Of a DNA stretch of 64,000 nucleotides, positions 35,965 through 48,337 are shown in pieces. This DNA is from Megamerina dolium. Lineage: Eukaryota; Arthropoda; Insecta; Diptera; Megamerinidae. The position numbers and the translations under genes were made by a program. How positions within the stretch are numbered: the first letter of the stretch is position 1; each line of letters opens with the position of its first letter. The stretch lies in assembly GCA_963854835.1 (NCBI GenBank), contig OY978529.1:36080055-36144054 (forward strand), read 5' to 3'. Below the pieces are notes generated by a model that did no database searches, was not told where the DNA came from, and was given only the letters and a program-made list of their open reading frames with translations.

Positions 35965-38325
35965 ATCTACCGACTTCACTAATGTTTTTTAAAGAGGCTT
36001 TCTGACTCAACCCCAATTCGATTTCTTGTTGATTCCAATAAAAAAATTCTCAGTTTTGTTATTTCTATTTAAAAAAAAAAAAAAAGGTATTTAAAAAAAT
36101 TTGCATAAATAGAAAATTGGGAATGCAGACATATTACACGGCCATAGAACAAAATAATTTCCGATTGTCTCTAATAATAAAGCTGGGGCATTTTGAAAAA
36201 ATACAAGTAGCATAAAGTAAAAAATCCATTCATACAAAATATATCATTTGAATACAATGGAATAAGCATATTTTTTGCACACTCCCGAATTAAAATAGAA
36301 GTAGAGGTAGAATGAAATTATGAGAGCCGGCAAAAATTCGCAACACGGAATCGGATGACTTCTGTCATCACGAAAATGACAATTATTATTATTAATTTGA
36401 TAAAAATGCCACGTATGATTACGCACATTGTTCTTTTGTGCAGGAGAGCAACTTCAGTTTTTAATACAATAAATAATGCGTTCTGCTTTGAGTGATGAAA
36501 ATTAAAATTCAAGACCTTTGCAGCAGCAGCAGCAGCAGCAGCAATGATGCCCAAAGAGGCAAAATATTCGCTTGCATCATATGAGGCATGTGAGTGAAAT
36601 AATGAAAACAATGTTATTCGAGGACGTGATTGTGTTACGCAATCAACAAAAATTGCGAAAAAAAAAAATTTTCCAAGAGCAACAACAACACTAACCATCA
36701 CTTGTCCCATGAGAGGAGGGTTGCTTTTCAAACACGAGTCAGATCAATACCCCCCACTCATCAAATAAATCAAAGTAGTGCACTACAATATACAGCAACA
36801 ATTACGTGTTTACATGTGTGTGGGCGTTAAGGCAACGCCCAACCATCATCATCGTCATCATCATCATCGTCGTGATCAGAATGAAGAGAAACCAATCAAA
36901 TTAACAACACAGCAAGGTTCGATGACGACCACGACTTTGCCGAGGACATACCAAAAGGTACTGTTAATTTCAATTTCATTTCCGGTTTAATTGTTATCAT
37001 TGCTATTCTCGATATGTTGTTATTGTTAGTGGGAGTTTTTTGTTATTTCTTACAAAAAATTAATGCATACGAGTACTTGCAGCACTCAGTTGTTCAAAGT
37101 TAGCTAACATTTTACACGTTTAACTTCATTAGGTCAACCAGCGGCAACTCAACAAAATTAATGTTTATAAGTAACCCGATTGGAAAGAAGGTAATCAATT
37201 CACACAACGCAACAGGCTGCCCACAGTATGTTCATAGTCCTTTTTTGTTTTTTTGTTTTTAGGCACAACTTGGACCAGATACATGGGAGGTGTTGATTTA
37301 AAATTTTTGATTCATAAACCACAGATCCATTTTCTTCTTCTTTTGGCTTGAACCCGTCTGTATAAGAAATCCAGGATGCCTTGCTAAACCATAGGGTAAT
37401 TATTCTTCAGAACTTTCCGTCTCTGGTAGTAATCCTAGAAAGTCTAGAGAACATCTGTTGTGGTTGCATTTTGTTTAAGAAACGAAAAATGGAATTATCA
37501 AGAATGATTAAAGGATCCTCAAATAAATGCGAATAGATCCAGCTTTCAGTTCAGTGATGCCTTGTATACTGAGAGCTTAATGATGGTGTTGAAACACCTA
37601 GTAGGACTGTTAATGCCCAGAACTAGTGCTACTGGGTATTCGTGAAGTTGAATATGATAGAACAGAATTCAATGTGTTCTACGGGCCCATTATTGGCGAG
37701 ACAAAATAATGAGCCCGTTCCTTTCATACCAAGAAAAAAATAATACTAATAATAAATTTGGACCCAATGCCAATACGCTATAAAAATGCCAATCACTCAC
37801 GAATGAAAACTATCGACAAATGACTTTCAAGATTATGTCTACTTTTGCATCAGACCACAGGCATGATTAGGAACGCCTATTAACGATACACCTTCAAGTC
37901 AGGTAAGGTTTACTATGTCGCCTGCATCTAAAGGCTAAGAAAAAACAATCTTTACCAAAATTATTCACTTTCGAAGACAGAACATAATCATAAAAATTAC
38001 GAAAACCGACCTATGGAACCCCTTTCAGGAACCCAAAAAAGAAATCAACAATGCCACAATTTATTGATTAGACCTTGCTGTAATGAAAAGGTGCTGATTA
38101 TGTTTTATGGAACATGGGGATAAAACTAAAAAGTGTAAGATGCCCAGAAAAGAGAGATATGGAAACGTATTGATAAGGATTGCGGGTTGAGTTTATTTTT
38201 TGGCCATGACTGTCTATCTAACTATGTATTGATACAATAACTGCCTTAATTGTAAAACGATCAAGATAAAAATTGAAATTTATCATTATTTTCATCATTG
38301 AAGAGATGAGCTCGTGAATAGATGA
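35965..38325. other. Intergenic DNA, no confident gene
   Basis: A (GCA)n run lies at about 36520-36543, with A-runs near 36070 and 36660. A frame at 36778-36956 is discussed as a weak exon candidate. 37230-38325 has somewhat less simple sequence but no recognisable protein. Confidence 0.45.
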
Positions 38326-38329
38326 AATC

Positions 38330-39200
38330 GGGAAAAAACCACGCCTATCTCCCATACAAAAGTATATTGTTGAATGTTGTTTTCACAACTTATTCGCGAA
38401 AATTTAAAGATATCAAGCTAAAACTTGGTATCTAAAATGAGGCTGAGCATAAAATAAATATAATGAAAAATAGATGGAGTCGAACAAAAACCAGCCCTAC
38501 CTCTCATACAAAAGTATGTCGAATAATGTGTTTTTTCACCGTTTATAGCCAAAAATTAAAAGTTTTCTAACTAATTCTAAGTATATAAAGTTAATCTGAC
38601 CACAGAATGACTATGTAAGGAAATAAGTAAATTTTATATGAAAATCTCACTTACCTTCCATACAAATGTATGTCGTTGAAAGTGTGTTTTTACACATTAT
38701 GCGTGAAAATAGAAAGTTATCGAGCTGAAACTTTGTACATGAAGTTATTCTCACCACAGAATAGACATAGACATATTATCCAAGTAATTGGATGAAAACT
38801 ACACATACCTCCCATACAAAAGTATGCCGAGAAATCGGTTTTTTCATACTTTGCCCATGAAAATATGAAGATATTAAGCTGAAAATCGATATATACAATT
38901 ATATTTATTAAGTAATTAATATATACAAAAAATCGGCTAAATCGGATAACAACTACGCTTATCTCCCATACAAATTTATGCTTATGTAATGATGTTTACA
39001 CACTTTTTGGGACAAAAATATAAAGTTATCAAGCTGAAACTTAGTATTTACAATTATATTTATCAAGTAAAAGATATATGCAAAATTGAGCTTAATCGGA
39101 TAAAAACTACGCCTAGCTCCCATACAAACTTATACTTCCGAAGGTATATATTTACATTTTTCGCAAGAAAATATAAAGTTATTACACTGAAATAGTAACA
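38330..39200 (+). repeat. Tandem array A2, ~153-bp units
   Basis: Six units with cctacctcccatacaaaagt-type anchors near 38353, 38505, 38658, 38814, 38966 and 39119. Between them are aaaatataaagttatcaagc, tgaaacttagta, tatttatcaagtaa and atcggataaaaactacgcc. It lies in the opposite orientation to A1 and the same orientation as A3. Confidence 0.85.
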
Positions 39201-39204
39201 AAGT

Positions 39205-40910
39205 AATTTTTATTTCAAAAGTTTATCTCTCTATTTGTCTCTATTTGTGAATATCTAACCTTTTCCAATTGGGTGGTTATTGATATATAAACATTTGAGT
39301 ATATCAACTAGTAGTTAACACGCTATTTTCGAGGGTCACTAAGCAAACGTTATATGTGGGCAATTGTCATACAAACATGATTGTGTATATATTTAGTCAT
39401 ATAACATTTGTACGTGTAACTTGAGCTTAGAGTATATGAAATTGAAATGGGAGGGGGGAAATGACGGTGAGAGCATGCGAAAGCAAAACTTTAACTTAAT
39501 CAGGGTTAAAACTATTAATTAAATACCAATTCATTTCCTTAATTATATAGTATATATATATGTGTGCATATGGATAGGTATAAACAAACAAATATATATT
39601 GGATTGTAATCATATATACTTTTGTGGTTGTGTAGTGTGGGTTATAGTGTCAGTTTGTGTAGTGTTTAGAACCCAAATATTCGTATGTGCTTGCAAGTGT
39701 GCTTATAGTGAAGGGTGTCTGTAGGTATTTAGTATAGTTAGTTATTACTCTAATAGTGTATTGCAGTTGATTTAAGGGTTCTCTACTCTTGTTCTTCTGT
39801 CATTCTTTCTGCACTAATTGTGAATTGTATTGTATTTTATTACTACCCCATTATGGTATATCCACCCACAATATAAATACAATACATAACAAGGACTCTT
39901 CATTTGTGTAATTTTTCTTCAATTGTTTTGCAAAAAAAAAAAATAAAAAATAAAAATACACCTTTTATATATGAATATATGTATTCGTTTGGGTTCACGT
40001 GTGTGTGAAAATTTTCTTAACAAATTTGTCGTTAAATGGCCGCGAGGTTGCATATTGCGTGCCTAATTTGAAGAAATCACAGTGCATATGAGCTAGTGCG
40101 TTAAATATAAAAAAAAATCTTTGTATTATTCTCCTAAGGCAAAATGGTAGTTGGCATATGATTCTTTTGTAAAATGAATTAAAAACCATAATTAATTGCA
40201 ATGAGTACCATTTTATATAAATTAAGCAAGCAGTTTCTATTATACAAGTACTTATCATTATTATTATTATTATTATTATTACACCTACTACTATAGTCGC
40301 ATGTACTTGTACTCATATGCAACTACTTGCATATGAAATACTAATTGCTCTCTACATAATATAACTATAATATAATAGTAACTAAGATGTGATGCAGTAT
40401 ACATTATGATTATAATGCAGTACTTTTCTTCATATTTCTTCAATGATAATGCAACAAAAAAAAAAAAAAAAAAAAAAAAATTAAACAAAACAAAAATATA
40501 AGAATAATAAGTATGAGGTCCAAGATGACTTTGGCAGAAATTGTAAGGAGAAACATTGAGAAAAACTTCTTAGTTACATACTTAAGCTTAGCTACGATTC
40601 CTCATTAGCGATTGTATTAAGTGAGGGCACTAATATTCTATACGGACATATGTATGGCATGCGCTCAGAATAAAAACAAACAAAATATAAAATTTACTAG
40701 AAGAAATGTGAACTATTCCATTTTTACATTCTCTTCTTACGATGATTTTAGAATAAAATTAGGTTTTTAGGATCTAACCTAACCAGACCTACTAGACTTG
40801 CTGGAAATTGGCGGGTTTTTAAGACTGATTTTTGTGCTGTTACGGAATTGATTATTTTTGGTGATTTTTCTTGAATTTTAAAGATGAAAAAAAAACACAA
40901 GTAGATAAGT
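39205..40910. other. AT-rich DNA with simple repeats
   Basis: No gene recognised. (ATT)n at about 40257-40282, an A-run of about 25 near 40455-40480, and TA-rich runs near 39550. Confidence 0.5.
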
Positions 40911-40912
40911 AG

Positions 40913-41095
40913 GTGGCGTAGCTCAGAACTTAGTCTGTTGGTCTTTTGATCTGTGGTCGTGGGTTCGCTTCTCGGCTAAAATAAAACTTTAATATCACAA
41001 AGATTTTGATTTCGAACAGTACCCACACACCCATTAAACATGCACAATAATTCTAGAAGAATAGCCCCTAAGGGCCCTTGAGCCGAGGAAAAATT
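40913..41095 (+). mobile_element. SINE copy with internal deletion
   Basis: Head gtggcgtagctcagaactta with B box gtgggttcgcttctc, then aatatcacaaagattttgat and cgaacagtacccacac. It then jumps to the 3' end of the family (aacatgcacaataattctag, cccctaagggcccttgagcc). About 180 bp of body is missing. Confidence 0.75.
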
Positions 41096-41559
41096 ACAAA
41101 ACAATAGAAACCGAAAGAAATAAAAATAAAGAAGAAAAATACAACCCAGAACCAAATAAAAATGTATTTTGTAATGTCATTTTGTTATGTCAAATTGCCA
41201 AAATATTGAAAATAATTGCATTTTTAAAAATTTATATATTGGGAGCATAAATAAGTTCGTGCAGATGTCTCTCCTACTTTATTATTTCATTATTTCATCT
41301 GGCAGTACCGTCATTTTTAAGTGTCATCAGCTGTTATTTAGCTGAAGTGTAAACAGCACTATGTGCTCCGAAAATGTCAACTTTTATATCGAATAATTTG
41401 TTTTTGTGGTGAATTTTACTTCATTACTTCAATATGATGAAACAGAGCGACCCGGAGCTCACTAAGCCAACCATTTACCATCGATCCGAAAGGTAGTAAA
41501 TTGGGTGCAATATGAACTGAAGCGAAGAGACGTTGAACGCCGTTTTTACATACGTGAAC

Positions 41560-42160
41560 AACTGCTCCAACGGCAAAAAAGAAAGGGGGTTTGCATCGAA
41601 TTGTGTGACTGGCAATGAAGAGTGGGTCTATTACGATAATCCAAAATGTCGGACAACGTATGGATGCCCCGGCTATGCCTCATCATCGACGGCGAAGCCG
41701 AATATTCATGGCGAGAAGATCATGTTGTGTATTTTGGTGGCATCAGGACGGGGTGGTGCATTATAAGCTGTTGAAATCGGGTCAGAGAGACCTGTACCGA
41801 CCACAATTGATGCATTTGAGCAAAGCATTGCACGAAAAATGGCGGTAATACGCCGATAGACACGACAAAGTTATTTTGCAACATGATAATGCTCGGCCAC
41901 ATGTTGCGGAGCCCGTTAAAACGTACTTACGAACGATCAAATGGGAAGTCCTACCCCACCCATCGTATAGCCCAGACATTGCTCTTTCCGTTTACCACTT
42001 TGTTCCGATCGATGGCGATGGCGATGGCGAAGTCAAATATTGGATATATAAGTCGTTTCATGGATTGCCTCAAAACATGTCGACTTCTTCTATCGCAAAA
42101 TCCGTATGCCGCCAGAAAGATGGTAAAACTTAGTGGCTAGCGATTGATAATATTTTGAAC
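41560..42160 (+). pseudogene. Mariner transposase relic, mauritiana-like
   Basis: Blocks in three frames: CVTGNEEWVYYDNPKCRTTY (first catalytic site, with N in place of the usual D of GDE), STAKPNIHGEKIMLCI, DGVVHYKLLKSGQRDLYRPQ, VILQHDNARPHVAEPVKTYL (second aspartate intact) and KWEVLPHPSYSPDIALSVYH, where the third catalytic aspartate has become V. A short gatggc trinucleotide-type repeat interrupts near 42010. The N-terminal DNA-binding region is almost entirely missing. It is non-functional. Confidence 0.88.
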
Positions 42161-42181
42161 ATTGAATGTGTAACCATTTTT

Positions 42182-43474
42182 ATACCCTGCATAATGCAAT
42201 ATGCATGGTATATTCATTTCGGTCAGATGTTTGTGTCCACTTGAAGGAATCTCCGGAGATATAGACATAGATATATATTCGTGATCAGCGTCGATTAAAT
42301 TTTCGATTTAACGATGTCCGTCCGTCCGTCCGTCCGTCCGTCCGTCCGTCCGTCCGTCCGTCTGTCTGTCACCTGGCTGGTTCGCACGATAACTTGAGTA
42401 AATATTGAGCTATTTCGATGAAATTTGGCATAAGTAATCTATGATCCAAGGGTACGGAGGGGATTGATATTGGGCATGATCGGTCAATAACCACGCCCAC
42501 ACCAAGCATTCAAAGCGACTAACCTCGAAATTGTCAAAATCTTTAACTTGCTATAACTCACATAATATACCACTTGGGACAACAATATTTGGCACATAGA
42601 GTTATATTATACTACTATATAACCTCGCCAAAAGTGGGTGAGCCACGCCTACTTTCTAGCGTAGCTCCCATACAAAGTGTCTGTACTTCTTTTAAATTGA
42701 AACTGCTGTAACTTCTACAATCTTCTGTCTAGAATAACCATAATTGACACTTAGATTAACACGGCAGTCAGAAATAATATGGCAGAAAATCAATGTGCCA
42801 CGCCCACTCCTTTTTGGGTCTCCCATACAAAGTTGCGGAAATTAAAAAAATGTTACCGGTTATAACTTGCAAACTATTCAGCGTAGAATAACGAGATTTA
42901 AGATGTGGATTAGTATTGTACAAGCAACTAGGCTCACAGAAAATGGGCGCACCACGCCCAGTGTTTATCGTAGCCCCCATACAAATTTTAAATTGAAACA
43001 GCTGTAACTTCGGCAATCTTCTGTCTAGAATAACCATAATTGACACTTAAATTATTATCGTAGTCGGAAATAATCTGGCGAAAAATCAGCGTACCACGCC
43101 CACTTCTTATTGGGGCTCCCATACAAAGTTGAGGAAATTAAACAAAAATGTTAACCACCATAACTTAGAAACTATTCAACGTAGGACACCAAATTTAAGG
43201 TGTGGATTAACATTGAAAAATTAATTGGATTTACTAGAAAGTGGTAAGCCACGCCCACTTTTTATATATCTCCCATACTAAGCCTCGGAATTATCTTAAA
43301 ATCCTTTTACTTCGTCAAAGTCAACCATATTTCGGGTGTAAATTAGTAGTATATGCAAAAATTGTTTCTCGAAAAGTGGAAATAAAAGAAAAGTTGGATA
43401 TTCGAGTAAACTTTTTATATATAATTCTACATATGCAGGGTATAGTTTGGTCGGCCCCAGCCGACTGTAAGGAG
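42182..43474 (+). mobile_element. Family-D element copy D2, complete, nested
   Basis: Starts ataccctgcataatgcaata and ends gcagggtata, gtttggtcggccccagccga, ctgtaaggag. The end contains a perfect hairpin, gtcggc-ccca-gccgac. Between are the (GTCC)n tract at 42315-42362 and about five units near 155 bp with cacgcccact and tcccatacaaagt. The 6-bp attttt flanks it at 42176-42181 and 43475-43480, and it lies inside a mariner, which proves it is a discrete insertion. No protein is encoded, so it would need a partner element to move. Confidence 0.85.
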
Positions 43475-43650
43475 ATTTTTAACACAATAGAAATTTCAAT
43501 TTTCAAAAATAAACCGCACGAACTTATTTCTACTTCCAATATAAATTGGATATCTCAATTATTTAAGACGATTCCGTGTTCGGATATCCTCTGAAACCCT
43601 ATAATTTTGTCTAACCTTAAAAGGTTAGGCAAAAAAAGTAGAAAAAAAAT

Positions 43651-45250
43651 CTCCTTACAGTCGGCTGGGGCCGACCAAACTATACCCTGCATATGTAGAT
43701 TTATATATAAAAAGTTTACTCGAATATCCAACTTTTCTTTTATTTCCACTTTTCGAGAAACAATTTTTGCATATACTACTAATTTACACCCGAAATATGG
43801 TTGACTTTGACGAAGTAAAAGGATTTTAAGATAATTCCGAGGCTTAGTATGGGAGCTATATAAAAAGTGGGCGTGGCTTACCACTTTCTAGTAAATCCAA
43901 TTAATTTTTCAATGTTAATCCACACCTTAAATTTGGTGTCCTACGTTGAATAGTTTCTAAGTTATGGTGGTTAACATTTTTGTTTAATTTCCTCAACTTT
44001 GTATGGGAGCCCCAATAAGAAGTGGGCGTGGTACGCTGATTTTTCGCCAGATTATTTCCGACTACGATATTAATTTAAGTGTCAATTATGGCTATTGTAG
44101 ACATAAGATTGCCTAAGTTACAGCTGTTTCAATTTAAAATTTGTATGGGGGCTACGATAACCACTGGCTGTGGTGCGCCCATTTTCTGTGAGCCTAGTTG
44201 CTCGTACAATACTAATCCATACCCTAAGTCTCGTTGTCCTAGGCTAAATGGTTTGTAAGCTATGGAGCTTAAAATTTTAGTTTAATTCACTCGACTTTGT
44301 ATGGGAGACCCATGAAGGAGTGGGCGTGGCACACTGATTTTCTGCCAGTTTATTACCGACTACGATATTAATTTAAGTGTCAATTGTGGTTATTCTAGAC
44401 AGAAGATTGCCGAAGTTACAGCTGTTTCAATTTAAAATTTGTATGGGGGCTACGATAAACACTGGGCGTGGTGCACCCATTTTCTGTGAGCCTAGTTGCT
44501 CGTACAATACTAATCCACACCTTAAATCTCGTTACTCTACGCTGAATAGTTTGCAAGTTATAACCGGTAACATTTTTTTTAATTTCCGCAACTTTGTATG
44601 GGAGACCCAAAAAGGAGTGGGCGTGGTACATTGATTTTCTGCCAGATTTTTGCCGACTACGATATTAATCTAAGTGTCAATTATGGTTATTGTGGACAGA
44701 AGATTGTAGAAGTTACAGCAGTTTCAATTTAAAAGAAGTACAGACACTTTGTATGGGAGCTACGCTAGAAAGTAGGCGTGGCTCATCCACTTTTGGTGAG
44801 GTTATATAGTAGTATAATATAACTCTATGTGCAAAATATTGTTGTCCCAAGTGGTATATTGTGTGAGTTATAGCAAGTTAAAGATTTTGAAAATTTCGAG
44901 GTTAGTCGCTTTGAATGCTTGGTGTGGGCGTGGTTATTGACCGATCATGCCCAATATCAATCCCCTCCGTACCCTTGGATCATAGATTACTTATGCCAAA
45001 TTTCATCGAAATAGCTCAATATTTACTCAAGTTATCGTGCGAACCAGCCAGGTGACAGACAGACGGACGGACGGACGGACGGACGGACGGACGGACGGAC
45101 GGACGGACGGACGGACATCGTTAAATCGAAAATTTAATCGACGCTGATCACAAATATATATCCATGTCTATATCTCCGGAGATTCCTTCAAGTGGACACA
45201 AACATCTGACCGAAATGAATATACCATGCATATTGCATTATGCAGGGTAT
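43651..45250 (-). mobile_element. Family-D element copy D3, complete
   Basis: Reverse orientation: starts ctccttacagtcggctgggg on the plus strand and ends gcattatgcagggtat. Very similar to D2 but about 300 bp longer, because it has about two more 155-bp internal units (boxes gtgggcgtggc or equivalent near 43870, 44020, 44170, 44320, 44465, 44620, 44775). The (GGAC)n tract is at about 45062-45113. With D2 it forms a large inverted repeat around a 176-bp spacer. Confidence 0.85.
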
Positions 45251-45264
45251 AACAAGATGTTGTT

Positions 45265-45450
45265 TGAGGTTAGAAACAAAGTATTCTGTCTAACGTCTGC
45301 AACAATTTTCGAAATCCAATATTTTCGAGGTTAGAAAGAAACATTTTTAGACACCTTCTATGGATTTTTGATCGCTGAATACGAATCCGTAATCGTGATT
45401 CTACCACCACCCTTAGTTTTCTTCATAATCTCAGAAATTTTGGAAAAATA
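45265..45450. repeat. Dispersed repeat related to 35480-35960
   Basis: Shares tctatggatttt, gctgaa.acgaatc and gaggttagaaa with the copy at 35.5 kb. No coding content. Confidence 0.45.
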
Positions 45451-45454
45451 GACA

Positions 45455-46925
45455 ATTATAATGGGGTTCGCGCGGTTTTTTGAGCATTCTAAGCTTAGGA
45501 ATGTACCGTTAAATCATAACAAAGGACAAGTTTCGCTTCAAAAAAAAAAAAACTTGTAAAAAATATTTAGCGCTTACATGTACAGTACACTTTTCCTCTG
45601 CCAAATTATATATTTCTTTTTAGCCCTGAGCCCATCATATGTGTAGTAGCTATGAGTGACTTACATACATTCGAGTGCATACCTCTAAGTGATTGTAAGA
45701 TGTCTTTGTCTTTAGCATTTTAGTTTTTGTTTCTGTGTTATTTTACACATGGTAAAGTCCATTGTTAGACAATCATGGCCATAAAATTTTTCATACATAG
45801 GTACTACTTATGAATTATGACGCCTACAATCATAATTAACGCAATGCAGGTATATTGAAGTAGTTTTTCTTTATATGACTATGTTCAGAGAGTCCTTTAT
45901 TATTTCATATATGCATATTTCTTTAGTAAATCATCATGATAATATTGTACAAACTGCACTGCGATAAAGTGTAATATTAATAATGACTGCCTCGATTTAC
46001 GTTGGCATATTAAATATACTACCCTGGAGCGGGGAGTACCAAAAGTGGATAAATAGAGAGTTAGAAAGGAGAATACGTTTTACAGATTTTACATATCGTA
46101 AACCAAGTCTTACAAAGTATTTTTCATAGCTTATTGATTAGTATGTTGGCCTTCTTTCCATAAGATCCCCTTTAAATCGAGGCTCAAGCAACTCAATAAC
46201 ATTGATTTCAGCAAGACAAAATGGCTCTTACTTATCAGCAAGTAATCACATAATTTTAATTCACCATTGCACAATAAAAAGTATATGAAAAATAATACCA
46301 CCCATGAAGGAGCAGTTAAAACAATACAATATTTTTTACAGCATAACACTTTTGTCGTATTAAAAGTGAAATACAAAAAAAAAAAAAAGAAAGGCCTTAA
46401 AATGTTGTTTTTTGAGGTAATTTTCTTTTTAATTTTCTTACTACAATATATTGCTGTTCATTCCTTTGGATGTGTTTTGCTTTGAGCATGAGATGACTCT
46501 TCGAATGTGTTAATTCGTTTTTTTTAGATGATAATAATAAATGGGTGCACTCAGAAAAAGAAACTTCTCCAAAACATAGAAAATATGTCTATGATTTGAT
46601 GCCATGAAATTTGCAGAAATTTTCTATGGATTGTAGATAATTGGCATCAATTCATTGCCGTCATGTCTATAATTTGTAGATACTTTTTTCTACAATCAAG
46701 AAAATTTATCAACGGTGCTGCCACCAATTGCAAAAGAAAGGGAAAAAATAAATGCTTGCCATGGCAAGCTTGTTAATTGTGGTTTTTTGGATTGTTTTAA
46801 TTTCCAATTGAAGTACAATATAGAAAGAATTGTACAAATTATTTGAATCTAGACCAGAAATTTAATCATATGATTCATGCATTGGGAAAACTAATGGATC
46901 TGACCAATAATGCTTAAGCAAGGAT
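45455..46925. other. Unassigned DNA with a SINE-like remnant
   Basis: At 46126-46250 a tRNA-like head remnant (catagcttattgattagtat then gttggccttct) suggests a decayed plus-strand SINE. A small hairpin-prone stretch starting gggtgcactcagaaaaagaa lies at 46542 but I cannot assign it. Otherwise no gene. Confidence 0.4.
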
Positions 46926-46929
46926 GGGG

Positions 46930-47470
46930 CTATGTGTCGCTAACTCGAGGCCAAACTAAAAAAATTGAAGGAAAAATCGACAATTACGCCGACAAATGCT
47001 CATGAGTCGCTCCTAAAGAGGTAAAATGTATCATCCACTTTCATATATTTTTACTCATAATATTTTCCCAACTGTTTTTGTAATTTACCTCGTACTTCCA
47101 CCGCTAAGGGATTTTTTTATCAAATTAATGATTTTATGAACAGGGTATGCCTAGAAGAGTCACAACTTATGTTTGCTGTTCAAAATGAACATGAAAATAC
47201 ATAAAAATCGGTAAATACACCCCTTGTTGCCAAGGGATCGCATCTAGAGAGGTGAAATGTAGGACTAACACCCATTAATTTTTTCTCCTCAACATTTTAC
47301 CGAAACTTTCTTAACCTTTATATTCATAATTTAAGGGAGATTATCTGCAAAATATATGTTCTTTATGAAATTTGTTTGCACCATTTCCTGGGTGACTCTA
47401 TAAGGATCATACCTTTCATTGACTTTCATCTCTAACTCTATCTCTGAAATAAGGGTCCACACAAAATGGA
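46930..47470 (-). repeat. Array B, reverse copy at 47 kb
   Basis: Family-B landmarks on the minus strand: cctcgtacttccaccgctaa near 47090, acataaaaatcggtaaatac near 47200, gcatctagagaggtgaaatg near 47250, cacccattaattttttctc near 47270 and ctgggtgactctataaggat near 47388. Confidence 0.65.
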
Positions 47471-47620
47471 AGAAACACCTAAATAAATGTGTTTTCGTTA
47501 GTCCTTAGACACAAACGATGGTTGTTCGCTTTCAATTCTGAAATTTGTTAGAAGTTGTAAGAATACTGGCAGAATGCAATATGATCTTTAGAAAATGTCT
47601 ACAAAGTAAACGCACAGAAA

Positions 47621-47981
47621 GTGCATAGCTCATTGGTTAGTGCGTTGATCTTCTGGCCTCTAGGTCGTGGGTTTAATTCTCGGCTAAAGCATATCTTTAA
47701 TATTGAAAAGATTTTTCTTTCGAACGGTACCCATCTGTCGGCAAATAATTGGCAATTCATCCGGCAGTAGCAATTTGCCGTGAAATGGCTTCTAAAAAGA
47801 GTCCTGTGACAAAACTAAGTTAAAGTGATGTAACAAGGGTTCTGCCGTTCGGAATCGGCTAATATAAGTAGGTCCCTCCTAATACTGTGCTAAATTTTGC
47901 ACTGTCAATGGTGCTGGAAAAGTAGCTCGCCCAAAGAGACCTTCGGGCCCTATAACTGCTACATAGAACAACAAAAAAAAA
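47621..47981 (+). mobile_element. tRNA-derived SINE copy
   Basis: Head gtgcatagctcattggttag with B box gtgggtttaattctcgg. A near-complete body follows (tctttcgaacggtacccatc, tcggcaaataattggcaatt, ttctgccgttcggaatcggc). The 3' end is tataactgctacatagaaca with an A-run. I saw no clear target duplication. Confidence 0.85.
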
Positions 47982-48325
47982 GGACCCAGAGCAAACCAAA
48001 TGTACAGTGTCAAATCGGCCCATTCAGATCCTCATCGCATTTCCTTAATATTCATGCCGCACAAAGAGGGAACGCAATTGCTTTTCATCATGGATCGCTG
48101 GCGTCCGCCATTCACTTCAACATACTGACCGTATTCAACTCCGAAAAGTGTCGCTTAACGATTTCTCCAGCTTTTAGAGCGTATCAAACTAAATGCGTAT
48201 GGTCCGAAGATACTGAGAAGTCTCCGGTGGATACTTTCACAGAAAATTTTGCAATTTTATTTATTGAAGAAGTTATTTGATAAAAAATTTGCCTTATGGT
48301 AATTTGGTTTTAATTCCAGCTTGAT
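47982..48325. other. Unassigned GC-richer segment between two SINEs
   Basis: A frame stays open on the plus strand from inside the SINE to 48280 (…FRSSSHFLNIHAAQRGNAIA…). I recognise no family. It is less AT-rich than its flanks. Confidence 0.35.
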
Positions 48326-48337
48326 GTTAATCCTATA

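Larger units (their letters stand above)
41239..43539 (+). mobile_element. Mariner element split by a nested repeat
   Basis: The left terminal repeat ttgggagcataaataagttc and the right terminal repeat (reverse strand) ttggaagtagaaataagttc are flanked by TA at 41237-41238 and 43540-43541. Both continue into gtgc, as in mariner termini. Without the nested family-D element (42182-43474) the mariner is about 1.0 kb, shorter than the normal 1.3 kb because the N-terminal coding half is deleted. Confidence 0.88.

Noticed and set aside
36318..36731. 137-codon minus-strand frame with an alanine run
   Set aside because: The run is a (GCA)n microsatellite, and the rest has no motif.
43241..43884. Mirror-image frames of about 110 codons on both strands
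   Set aside because: They arise from the same non-coding family-D repeat in inverted copies.
42182..45250. Reading D2 plus D3 as one foldback transposon with long inverted arms
   Set aside because: A mariner right terminal repeat and its TA lie between the arms, and D2 has its own flanking attttt. They are better read as two separate insertions.
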